Assembly: GCF_011075055.1 (NCBI RefSeq) | Contig: NC_058145.1 | Location: forward strand, 5,179,228 to 5,243,227 | DNA: 64,000 nucleotides | Reading direction: 5' to 3' | From: Mangifera indica | Lineage: Eukaryota > Streptophyta > Magnoliopsida > Sapindales > Anacardiaceae | In this document: positions 1 through 10,199 of the stretch, piece after piece | Numbering within the stretch: position 1 is the first letter of the stretch | How the letters are laid out: each line of letters starts with the position of its first letter | Notes under the pieces: generated by a model | The model's input: the letters and a program-made list of their open reading frames with translations, nothing else | Databases searched by the model: none | What the model was told of the DNA's origin: nothing | Made by a program: the position numbers and the translations under genes

Positions 1-549
1 TTATTATAATTATAATAAAATTTATACATATCAGTTTAACTAAATATAATATTAATTTATACATGTTAATATTCTAACTAATATGTCTTTATCATAATCT
101 TCCATTTATGCTAATCTTTTGTAACCTAGCCTGAAAGTTAATTTGATATTTACCGGAGGAGAAGAAAGCGTATTTGAGACGTAACTGAATCAACGTACAT
201 TCATCCTAATCCTAAACCATTTGATTAAACAACACCAAGTTGAATGAGGCCCAGCCCAACGAAATGTGTACACGCAACTGAAAAGTCGCCACGTAATGAG
301 CCAGAACTGGCAAAACAGTAAATACAAGGTTTATTGAGGGCGGTGAGCTTAACTTCGCCGACTCAGTGGAAAGCGTTGGTTGGCAGATTAAAAGCAAAGT
401 CTTAAATAGAGAGAACAACTCTAAAACTAACAAAATAAAAAAAAATAAAATCAAAATCAAAACGACACCCAACAGTAATCTCTCTCCTCTCGTTTGGTTT
501 CGATATCTGTTTCTTTTTATTATATTTTACTATTATATCTCGGATTTCG
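1..549 (+). promoter_or_regulatory. Upstream region and probable first leader exon of the A20/AN1 gene
   Basis: AT-rich upstream DNA leads into a pyrimidine-rich leader (CTCTCTCCTCTCG near 478-490). No confident TATA box or start point was fixed. The open frame at 366-641 has no recognisable domain and is better read as leader, because a good donor (TTCG|GTGAGG at 550) and an acceptor (GTGCAG ending at 668) fall inside it. I infer a first untranslated exon ending near 549. Confidence 0.45.
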
Positions 550-1739
550 GTGAGGAATTGTTACTTTTTTGTTTCAATTCTACGTCGTCTGTTTACTTTT
601 CTGATGTTGTTTTGAACGAAACCTTTAATCTTTGTTACTGATTTTTGGTTTTTTTTTTTTTCGTGCAGGAATAAGCCAGTTCCCTTTTGTAAATCAAGAT
701 CCGAAGAAACTGAACAGGTGAGGGTTTTAATATTTTCTTTTTAGGTTTTTAATAGGAATTCATTTGATGTGTGAGTTCTTCGTTGATTTTTTGGATTCGA
801 CAGTGGAGCTTGATGAGATTTAATTTAGGTGGAATTGATAGAAAATATGGAAGTTAGGGTGTTTGTTACCTGATGTGAATTAGTGACGAGTTTTGAATAT
901 GAAACGGCAAATGAGTATTTATTTTGAGTGTTTTGTACGTTTATTTTGAGTTATTGAAATTTCTGTTATGGATTTGGTTTGTTCTATAGCTGAAATATGT
1001 ACTTGTTAAGATAAAATCTTGTGTATAGGATTGTTTGATTCTTTTTAGAGACTTTGTTGTAATGGTGGCTAATCATCTGTGAGCTTCCAAGTTGGTAATG
1101 GATTGTCTTTCCCTAATATTGAAAATTGTCTTTGTATGAATTCAAATCGTGAACTTGGGTATTGATGAAAAATAATTTCATATATATTTGAACAGATTTC
1201 AAACTGATCCTCCGGGATAATATTCCCTCATCAACTGTCACAATAAAGGACTTCTGTGCTATTTACTTTTATGATCCTTGACCTCCTGTTTGAAAGTTTC
1301 CTATTTGTTAACAGTATAGTTCTAAAGACTTTCTCACCACCAAGAGTTATAAAATATTCACACTGTCAAGCTATCTCTTTTATTCTGCTAGGTATCAGCT
1401 GACTCAGGTTCTGTATATAGCTCTTAACACAAGGACAATTGGTTAGTCTTGTTACACCCATAGGTAAAACAATCTAGATGCAGTACAATGAATTGCTGAT
1501 TAAAATTGGTCTGCTAATTGCACCGTTTCTTTTTCATTTTTCTTTTATTATTTCTTGTTCTTGGAGTGTTCGACCACTTCAACAAATGCTTTTATACTTG
1601 TGTGTCTTTATGCATGCCTACATGGTGTGACTGATTTTTGTGTGCATTCCACAGTTGGCTGTTAGTTGTTCAGTGGTAAATTTGTTAGTGTTATTTAGTT
1701 GTATATTGTGATTTAGATAGTTAGTTGATATTCTTGCAG
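550..1739 (+). other. 5'-leader introns of the A20/AN1 gene
   Basis: Two introns are suggested before the start codon. The first runs 550-668 (GTGAGG donor, T-rich tract, GTGCAG acceptor). A small untranslated exon at 669-717 follows. The second intron runs 718-1739, with donor CAG|GTGAGG and acceptor TTCTTGCAG ending 13 bases before the ATG. An intron in the 5' untranslated leader is common in plant A20/AN1 SAP genes. The large intron is visible from its splice signals; the small upstream one is less certain. Confidence 0.6.
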
Positions 1740-1751
1740 GAGATAAGAAAA

Positions 1752-2270
1752 ATGGACTCACATGACGAGATAGGGTGCCAAACTCCTGAAGGTCCCATTC
1801 TATGCATTAACAACTGTGGCTTCTTCGGAAGTGCTGCTACCATGAATATGTGCTCCAAGTGCCACAAGGACATGATCCGGAAGCAGGAACAGGCCCAATT
1901 TGCAGCATCATCCATTGGGAATATTGTGAATGGCAGCACCAGTGGGACTGAAAAGGAACCCATTGTTGATGGTAATGTGGATATACAAGCTGGACTTGCG
2001 AAGACTAATATCTTCTCAATAAAACCATCCAGTGATTTATCCTTTGGACAGAATATGGAGATGAAGCCAAAGGAGGTTCCTAACAGGTGTGCTTCTTGTC
2101 GAAAGCGGGTTGGTTTAACTGGGTTCAATTGCAGGTGTGGGAATCTCTTTTGTGCTGTTCACCGATATTCTGACAAGCATGAATGTCCTTTTGATTATCG
2201 AACAGCAGCTAGGGAAGCAATTGCTAAAGCCAACCCTGTTGTCAAGTCAGAGAAGCTTGATAAGATCTAG
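1752..2270 (+). CDS. A20/AN1 zinc-finger stress-associated protein (SAP)
   Basis: Intronless coding sequence for 172 residues. The N-terminal A20-type finger uses C18, C22, C34 and C37 (C-x3-C-x11-C-x2-C). The C-terminal AN1 finger uses C113, C116, C127, C129, C134, H137, H143 and C145, followed by the usual basic tail. Length and domain order match plant SAPs such as Arabidopsis SAP2/SAP4-type proteins. In this family A20 binds ubiquitin and AN1 binds zinc; members act as ubiquitin-linked regulators of cold, drought and salt responses in cytosol and nucleus. I chose the ATG at 1752 because it lies just after a strong acceptor and begins the conserved MDSHDE start; an upstream in-frame ATG at 1725 falls inside the intron. 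No frameshift or missing ligand is visible, so this is probably a functional host gene. Which SAP orthologue it is cannot be decided here. Confidence 0.93.
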   Translation: MDSHDEIGCQTPEGPILCINNCGFFGSAATMNMCSKCHKDMIRKQEQAQFAASSIGNIVNGSTSGTEKEPIVDGNVDIQAGLAKTNIFSIKPSSDLSFGQNMEMKPKEVPNRCASCRKRVGLTGFNCRCGNLFCAVHRYSDKHECPFDYRTAAREAIAKANPVVKSEKLDKI

Positions 2271-2796
2271 GAGTCATGATCTGAACATTTAAGTAATGGG
2301 TTACAATGCTCTCTTTCTATGCATGCGTCTCCACATAATTTGCTTCTTGTCTTGTTAGGTGTCCTTTATTGCTATAAATTGTTTAGATAATGATTTTTAG
2401 GACATCATTGCAGTTATATCTCGTTAATTTGCAAGGAGCATTCCGTTGTTGGCTACAGCGTGTAAGTTTCAATTTGTGCTGGTTTGATGGATATCTGTGT
2501 GGTTTCTTTATAGTGGTGATTTCTGGTTAGTATGCATTTCTTCAAGTGGTAATTAAATATGGTCTTTGTAGCAATCTCACTTCTCTGCTATTCTTCATTA
2601 CAATTTTCTTTCATCATTCTATGTTATGTTCCACAGTGGCACAGCCTTGCATTGTGTTGTGTCTTCATCCAATGTTTGGATCAGTTTGCAGTTGTTATAA
2701 ATGGATTGGGGTTAGTCATCTATTGATGGGCTTTACATTATTGTGGTTTAGTGCTTCTATCATAAGCAGATTAATGTGTTAGCAGGTTAAAAAGGG
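2271..2796 (+). other. 3' untranslated and flanking region of the A20/AN1 gene
   Basis: T-rich DNA after the stop codon, with no coding signature. No clear AATAAA signal was located, so the transcript end is not fixed. A small open frame near 2546-2782 is hydrophobic, unlike any family I know, and is treated as chance. Confidence 0.4.
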
Positions 2797-3620
2797 GGAA
2801 ATTGAAGTAAATGTCCATTTTGCCCCTCTTTAAGCAAAAATGTTCTATTTTCCTACTCCTAAGCAAAAAGATATCTACTTTTCAAACTTTCAAGCCAAAT
2901 TGTCCCAAAAATTTTTGAAAATATCAAAACTATTTTTTACCGCTTCTATATAAACTCTTATTTCATTTAAATACTCACTTTCATTTTTATTTTAATTCAA
3001 TTTTTATACTGTAGGTTCAATCGAAAAAAAAATTTATATTTTTGAATTTGAACTGAAAATAAATCAGTTCATGGGAAAAAAAATATTTATATGAATTTTA
3101 ATTTAAGATTTAATTTTATTTATTAAATATAGTTTACATGTTATATAAAAGGGGTATTTGAATATTTAATAACGTTATTGAGGGTTAAACAAAATATTAG
3201 AAAAATATAAAGGATATTTTGATATTAAATAACGTATGAAAGTTTTAAATGAAATATTAGAAAAATATAGAAGTTTTTTTGATATAAGTCAATATATAAG
3301 GGTGTTAAATGAAATATTAGATAATAATAAGGGGTTAAATGAAATGTTTAGAAAAATATGTGAATATTTTGATAGTAAACACTGTAAGAAGGTTTAAATT
3401 GATATGTTAGTAATATATAGAGGTATTTCGATGCAAGATAATACATAAAAGGTGTTAAATGAAATGATAGATAATTATAGAAGGTTAAATAAAATGTTAG
3501 AAAAATATGAGACGTTTTGATAGTAAACATTATAAGACAATTTTAAATGAAATATTAGGAATATATAAATGCATTTCAATACAAGATAATATGAGGGTGT
3601 TAAATGATGAATAGTGGAAT
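2797..3620. repeat. Mutator-like terminus with degenerate higher-order minisatellite
   Basis: The segment opens with GGGAAATTGAAGTAAATG and nearby TTTTGCCCC, resembling the end of the large MULE at 4678. From about 3130 it becomes a degenerate repeat built on a TTAAATGAAATATTAG core. Cores at 3244, 3303, 3334, 3391, 3452, 3483, 3541 and 3599 give spacings of about 59, 31, 57, 61, 31, 58 and 58. The combination of 31-, 58- and 60-base modules therefore recurs as a unit of about 148 bp (3303 to 3452 to 3599). Similar motifs occur in the subterminal DNA of the MULE at 12730-12900. No partner inverted repeat was found, so this may be a truncated relative. Confidence 0.5.
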
Positions 3621-4586
3621 ATTGATCTAATTAGAGACTATATTCAATTATGTATGAAATTAAGAAAAATTAAACTCGATTGACCTGTAAAGATTGAAAA
3701 TGATGAAGATGTGCAAGACCTTGTTGGTGTGTCTTAATTACCTTATCGATATACGACTGAGAAGGTTTAGTGGGGGAATCCTTCATTATTGTCAAGTCAA
3801 CCATCTGTACCACTTATATTGATTGAAGAAGTAATTTTATAGTATCAATGATTAGTATATCTGAAAATATACAAATTATAATGGATATATCTCATCCTGC
3901 TCTCCATGTAAAATAACCTCCAGTAATTCGTCCCCCTATGAATTAATTGCAATGACCGTTTTACTCAAGCTGAGGATTTCAACAATTAACCACAACTGCT
4001 TATCCTGAAAAGAAGAAAAAAAACAATTTAAATATACATAATAACATTAATAACAAATTGATAATAAATTGATCAATAACATTTCATAAAAAAACTACGC
4101 TACCTCTACGATTGGGGAAAGTGTACAGGAGAAACCTTCAATCGAAACCTTCTCATGGTAGTATTGTTTATGAATATTGATAATAAATTGATCAATAATA
4201 TTTTATATAAAATATAATATCAATAATAAGATGTCAGGTTGGGAGCCTGATACAAATCTACTCACTACGGACTTAGTAGGGAGTCTATGGGTTATACAAA
4301 AAAAGAAGTTAATCGAACTTTGGAGGTATAAGATTTTTTGAGTTGAATCCAAGTTAGATCCAATCTAGATTTTGGATTTATGGTTTTGAGTCTTGGAAAA
4401 GTCTTTAGACCTAAAAGTATATTATATGATACTTAAGAGACTAAAGTGAAATAATTCTAAGTGGTTAGGGTTGTATGTAAGAAAATACATGGTTAGATTG
4501 GATTTATCCAATTAGATAAATCTAAGACTAATTTATAGTTATATGTGAGTCATAAGTTTAAGTGAATTAAACAATATAATATAATA

Positions 4587-4642
<56 letters not shown>

Positions 4643-4668
4643 GAATATAATATATTAATATTAGTATT
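3621..4668. other. AT-rich spacer without a gene, ending in a TA microsatellite
   Basis: No open frame of interest. Around 3630-4020 the + strand has short stretches vaguely like degraded element coding sequence, but nothing that can be named. A dinucleotide (TA)n tract of about 23 units lies at 4591-4637, directly before the MULE insertion site, in a strongly AT-rich neighbourhood. Confidence 0.45.
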
Positions 4669-4677
4669 ATATTACAA

Positions 4678-4735
4678 GGGAAATTAATTAATTTGCCCAA
4701 AATTTATGGGTCAAAGGCGCATTTTCCCAAACACA
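4678..4735 (+). repeat. Left terminal inverted repeat of the MULE
   Basis: Begins GGGAAATTAATTAATTTGCC and contains ATGGGTCA about 28 bases in. Its reverse complement is recognisable at the right end, with about 80 percent identity by eye over the first 38 bases. The preceding nine bases are the left target duplication. Just inside, AACACACCAGCGGATTT occurs twice (near 4731 and 4813). Confidence 0.8.
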
Positions 4736-5129
4736 CCAGCGGATTTAGTAAAAACAAAGAACTTTTTCCGTCCCCAGCCACACAAATCGTGTCTTTTGCT
4801 CCACAAAATCGCAAACACACCAGCGGATTTCCATTGGCAAATTTTGAGACCTTTTTGACAACCGAAATGGGTGAAAAAATTAGCAAAACAATATTGTCAC
4901 GTTTTTATATATTTTAGTGTAAAGATTTAGATAATTGGATGTTGAACTTAGGTGTTTAGCATGGGGTTTCGATTTAAAAACTTTTGATGAAATTACTTGA
5001 TTTGTCGGTATTTTGGACTAATTTTCTTAAGGTTTTTGTATTAGAGTTGGCGTAGAGTTTATTATTGATGAAATGAGATTTGAAAAACAAAGTTTGAGAG
5101 GTCAAATCTGCCTACATGAATTTGGCTCT

Positions 5130-5320
5130 CACCACACAAATTCGTGTGATTGGGGGCTAAACTGTGAGTTTTTAAATAATGTCACACAGGTACAACATGT
5201 GATAGGGCAAAATTGTAAATTTATAAAATAGTTTGACACACAAATTTGTGTGATGGGGGCAAAGTGTGGTTTTTTAAAGTTTTCCTACCACATGAATTCG
5301 TGTGGTAGTGGTTGGAGGGT
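5130..5320. repeat. 52-bp tandem repeat centred on a CACAC..GTGTG palindrome
   Basis: Four palindromic cores lie at a nearly constant spacing of 52: 5133 (CACACAAATTCGTGTG), 5185 (a weaker, degenerate copy), 5237 (CACACAAATTTGTGTG) and 5290 (ACATGAATTCGTGTGG). Each is followed by a G-rich stretch in the first three copies. The array is subterminal in the MULE and just upstream of the region coding the Ulp1-like gene, so it could be promoter or transposase-binding DNA; that role is inference. Confidence 0.7.
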
Positions 5321-7082
5321 AGAATGATGTTTTCAATTTTTGGGTGTTTTTTGATATTTTTCATTTGAGGAGTTTCATTGTAAGGTTTTTTGATGTGTAG
5401 AATTCAAATTTAAGATTCTTTTTTTTCTTTAAATAATGCATTTATATGGAAAATTGACTTGTTTTTAATATAAAAATTAATGTAATTGCATTTTTTTTTT
5501 TTTTTTTACAGAGACATCCACAAAAGAGAAAAAGGATGATGCGAAGGGTGAAATGAGATTTTCTGTCGAAAAGTATATTAAGACTTAAGTTAGTACACGT
5601 GAGTATATAGATGTGGAAACTATGATTAAAAAAATATTAATAGAGAGGCGTGTTGATACACTCATCGACTTTAAAGATAGTCGATTCAATGGAGTGTTGA
5701 TACACTCCTTCATCCTAAAAGAGGTAATAGGGCGAACTCGAGCGATGAGTTAATAGGGTTGACATCAGGTTTTAGCCCATACGAGTTTGCCATTATGACA
5801 TGTATATTCTATCAATTATTGGATATTGACATGTATATTTTATCAAAGGCCATAAAAAGGATCCAACATACATATTTCCATAGGCTTAAGTCAATTACGT
5901 ATATGAAGTTAAGTATATTTTCCAACAGAGGTCCTAGGGGGAGGATGATATTAATGTAGTAAAGTTAGCTTTATTATATTATCTTCACATAGGGTTATTA
6001 GGGAGTGATTTGAGGAAAACAATCCCCTAAAAGGTATTACAATTGATTGATCATCTTGATGGATTCAATGCATTCCTGTGTGGAGTGTGGGTATGGCAGA
6101 TGATGCATCAATCGATCTGCGACAATATCACTCAAATTTGTGTAGAGTCTGGCCCCGTAAAGAATAAGGAAAAACCCATAAAACAATATGACATCATAAG
6201 GTTCTCGCTAGCTTTCTAGGTAATTTTATCATTTAGTAATTAAAAAGAAAATTTATGGTTAAAATTAAATGATTTAATAAAAATGTAATTTTTTAGAGTA
6301 ACATATTTAAGTTGAAATTGCAGTTTTAGATATACGAGATGTTAGAGACACTACATCAATGGGTGGATATCACATTAATTTTAGGATCTTCATGCATGTT
6401 GAGGTAGCACACGAAAAATATCCTAGGATAGGAGTTTATCCCAAGTAATTCATTGGAGATGCAGTAAGTAATAATTTATTATTAAATAAAATATGAATAA
6501 GGTAACAAAGTTTACTTAAAAAAATTTACATAATTTTAATCTAATAAGCAAGATGATGTAAATTTCCCGCTAGTTTTAACTCTGGTTGAGAAAGTCGTAG
6601 ATTGGTATGAAACATCATTCAATACATGGGAACGTTGGATAGACAATCTTGTTCATTAACATCCTTATCCTCCTTATCAAGAGAACCATCATTTGCTCCT
6701 CCTAATGTAGTTTCTCCGGTCATTATTGTCGCTTATGTTGAGGCTCTTGTTCAATCCCTTATCACTGAGCCCACTCCAGTTAATGCCTCTATTTTTGCCA
6801 CCAAGTGCACTTCAGACGATTCCCACATCACTGCATAGGAATTTTCCATGTGTTACTTTGATGTTGCATTGACTCATGTGACAATCTTATAATAGATCAA
6901 ATAACTCATCTAAAGGATAAAATGACTTGTATGGAGGATAGGATGACACGTATGGAAGACACACTTACTCATTTCTACATATATACTATTGTATAGGTTA
7001 AAAAGTTAATGAAAATTGTTTGGACACTTTAATTTAACATGCAAACATGTAAACCCTACTATAATTACATACATTGTTACAG

Positions 7083-8056
7083 TCTCCTCATGACAATGAT
7101 GACAAACCATCGATGGAAGATCTTATATTCACGTCTCCACCTACACTCAAGTATGTACTAAATTATTAAAACATCTTATAGGTGATATCTGAGAAATACT
7201 TTGATTACTTATTAACTTGTGATTGTTGATATTGTTACAACGTCAATTTCTTTATGAGGGACCATCGAAGAAGGATTCTATATTGACTTCTATTTTAATA
7301 GTCAAGGTAAGTACAACGTCAACTGAATACATTATAATATTTTTAAAACACTTTGATTAATCAATATATTTATAAATGTTAATATAGTTACAACATGTTG
7401 GTGATGAGGGATCATAGCATAAGTGTTCCTCATTAACACCTTCTTTGATAGTTGAGGTAAGTACAACGTTGTCTGTATATGTTATATTTGAATTCAACAT
7501 TCGGTTGTCTATTAACTCGTAATTGTCGATATTGTGATAGGGTCCCAAGGTTTATGAGGCCCTATCGAGGGGGGATCTTATATTGACATCTATTTCGACA
7601 GTTGAGGTACGTGCAACATCGATTGTATATATTGTAATCTATATAAAACACTTTGATTAACCAATATATTTATAAATGTTAATATTGTTATAGGATGTTG
7701 ACGATGAGGAATCATCCTATGAAGTTTTCCCATTATCACCTTCTTTAATAGTTGAGGTAAGTATAACATCGTCTGTAAATGTTACATTTGAATTTAACAT
7801 TTGATTACCTGTTAACTTGTAATTGTTGATATTGTGAAAGTTTCCTGGGGTTAATGAGACCCCATTGAGAGGGGATCCCATATTGAAATCTATTTTGATA
7901 GTCAAGGTATATACAATATCAATTGTATACATTCTAATTTTTGTTAAAAAATTTAATTAACCAATATATTCATAAATTTTAATATTGTTACAAGATGTTG
8001 ACAATGAGGGATTATCCTATGAGGGTTCCTCATTATCACTTTCTTTAGTGGTTGAG
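7083..8056 (+). repeat. 300-bp tandem repeat made of paired microexons
   Basis: Two exon-like segments alternate, each ending in a donor-like site. Type X (66 nt) is at 7241-7306, 7541-7606 and 7841-7906. Type Y (63 nt) is at 7394-7456, 7694-7756 and 7994-8056. Matching copies are exactly 300 bases apart. A first, divergent 69-nt segment is at 7083-7151. Most type Y and X copies end in GTTGAG or GTCAAG followed by GTAAGT, GTACGT or GTATAT; the last Y has GCAAGT. Acceptors TAG (X2, Y2) and AAG (X3) are intact, but X1, Y1 and Y3 have lost the AG. X2 reads GPKVYEALSRGDLILTSIST and Y2 DVDDEESSYEVFPLSPSLIV at their starts. Y1 has an in-frame stop. All lengths are multiples of three. Confidence 0.85.
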
Positions 8057-9165
8057 GCAAGTATTCAGTGATTTAACTAGTTTCTAAGTGAATAATATGT
8101 AGTCATTCACTTTTTATCTATCGTTATGACAGGATATCTGATTATTCTATCTTAACACCCTAAGCAAGGGTTAAAAGTTGATTAATATTGCTTCACAGGG
8201 TGACAAGGTGATTAACATTGCCTCTCAAGGGAATGAAGTGGTTCAGATCCCATTATAGAGGGATGAAATTGAGGTATACAAATTTCATAAAGGTTTTCAT
8301 TATGTTTCAATAAGTGAAAAATCTATTATTTATTTATTATTTATATGTCTTAACACTAGCCAGTCCAGATGTTTGATGTAGTCAATCTTACCTTTCATGA
8401 GAATTCATTGGCCATGATTCCTGCCTTATAAAAGGTATTTAAATAGATTTGGAAACCTCATAAGTTAATATAATTTTAAATGGCATATTATTATTTTTGA
8501 ATAGTATTTTCACACACTTCATGGTTAACTTGTAAAAAAAGGACTGCTCATTCGTAGCCCTTACATAAACATGTTAAAATCAAAGGTCCAACAAACGAGG
8601 CTTGTTATACAATTATTAAGGACCAAATATGACTAATATTTCAAGAAATGGTATGATGAACCTAACTTCTTTGAGAAAGATAGGTGTACGACATACGGAT
8701 GAGGACCAAATTTTTTTTTGGGGATATAGTTACGGACAAATTAGGATGGTTTTCTAAGGAGGTGAGTTCATTTTGTCCATTAATTTAGTTTTTTAATATA
8801 AATCACTATTGCGATGCATGATCATGTTATATTATTTGTTTTTATAACATATGGATTCTTTTTTAGGATTAGTACGTCGACGACAATATGATGTTGTAGA
8901 AAAGGTCCATCAAAACTAGATGGTAGTCATGGCTTATTTTGTTGCACATCTCCCGTATGAGCATGTCACATGGATGAAAGATTAAGGTAATTACAAGCTT
9001 CCTCCACTTTTCATAAGATTGGTCGATGCAAATTATCCCTCCAACTTTCATTTGAAACCTTGGGGTATGGTGGATAAGGTACAAATTCGACAATCAATTA
9101 CTTTACAAGGATTAATTAATTAATAACCATTCAAGTAAGGTCACTTAAATTTATTTTGTTAATGT

Positions 9166-9472
9166 GTGCAAATTTGTATTCCAATAAACTTCGATAATGC
9201 ATATTGTGTGGTATGTGTCGTGGATTTTAAAGAGTGGAAGATCACCATTTACGACTCATTACAAAGTTTCACTAATGACCAGGAGATGTTTACTATGAAA
9301 ACATTGGGGTATGTGTTTATGATACCTCACTTGCTAGCAATGACCTCATTTTGGTTTCATGCAGGGTATACACCACAAGACGATCCATTTGTATTGCATA
9401 GGGTGGTAGATATACCGCAACAAGCACCCCTATTAGGCAATTGTGGTATGTTCATGTTACACTACATCTAGT
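9166..9472 (+). pseudogene. C-terminal Ulp1/C48 peptidase domain of the MULE gene
   Basis: An open stretch of about 101 residues holds the end of the C48 fold. After IPINFDNA, the family normally has His-Trp; this copy has Tyr-Cys, changes explained by single-base substitutions (CAT to TAT, TGG to TGT). The following VVDFKEW and IYDSL keep the catalytic Asp region, and GNCGMFML keeps the Cys, although the usual Asp before Cys-Gly is Asn. A stop follows shortly after HYI. With the general base missing, proteolysis of SUMO-like substrates is unlikely. The start given is only where the frame opens, within an exon. Confidence 0.75.
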
Positions 9473-10199
9473 GTCTGATGCTTAGTCGACCTTTATCCTT
9501 TAAGGTTTAGGACTCGATACACCTATACACGTGTTTAGCCATACAATTATTTTTTTGTTATGTGTTTGTATCTTTATATATGTCTATGAATTCACTTATA
9601 AGTTATATGTGTTAGTATGTCCATATGTTTGTGTATGTACTTATATGCATTTGTCCATGTATATAGTTACTATAACTAATTGGCCAAGTCAATAACAAAT
9701 GATAGAAAATTGGATACATGAAATCTACATTGACATTTATAACAAGTACAATAACAAATTTTATAGATATATTAAAAATTACAATAATAAGTTTTATAGA
9801 TAAAATTAACAAGTATAATCATAAATTTTATATCTAAATTAACAAGTGCAACATAAGTGTAATTATTTTCAGCCATTGTCTTTTGTTGTAGAACTTGATG
9901 GTATGGAGCTAGGTATCGAAATAGGACTCTTACAATTTTGTCTTGAATGCCTAGGTTTTTTAAATTGACTACAAATCTGTTGTTCAATAACCTCATCTTA
10001 TGAAAGAAGTCTGTTTTTATTCACTAGATGACCCGTGCGACAGTGATAGACAATTGGTGGATGGATAACGCATGTCTCTTTTACATGTAACCACTTTGAT
10101 TAATCCTTTAATGGATTAACAACCTTTACATAACTACACGACAAAATGTGGTACTGTAGTAGAGATACACCCAGTGAACACAAGTGGTGAGCTTCATAT

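Larger units (their letters stand above)
5510..9472 (+). pseudogene. MULE-borne DUF1985 / Ulp1 (C48) cysteine-peptidase-like gene, degenerate
   Basis: Reading + strand fragments in order gives three parts. About 5640-6120 has stretches resembling DUF1985, a domain that precedes Ulp1 domains in plant mobile genes (for example SPYEFAIMTC near 5774 and LDGFNAFLCGVW near 6057). About 7083-8056 is a tandem array of short acidic exons, followed by another short exon-like piece at about 8200-8274. About 8530-9472 is the peptidase region, ending in [15 protein letters not shown] and GNCGMFML. In active C48 peptidases this region supplies His, Asp and Cys; here Asp and Cys are visible but the His-Trp pair is replaced by Tyr-Cys. 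Several fragments contain stops and lost splice sites, so no intact product is expected. Exon boundaries outside the array are uncertain. Confidence 0.7.

Noticed and set aside
366..641. 91-residue open frame near the start of the window
   Set aside because: It spans probable leader splice sites of the A20/AN1 gene and has no recognisable domain.
1721..2128. Long open frame antisense to the A20/AN1 gene
   Set aside because: It is the complement of a well-supported zinc-finger coding sequence and resembles nothing.
7083..8056. Regular repeat considered as a CRISPR-like array
   Set aside because: The units are 300 bp with splice-like borders in a eukaryotic transposon; there are no short identical repeats with unique spacers.
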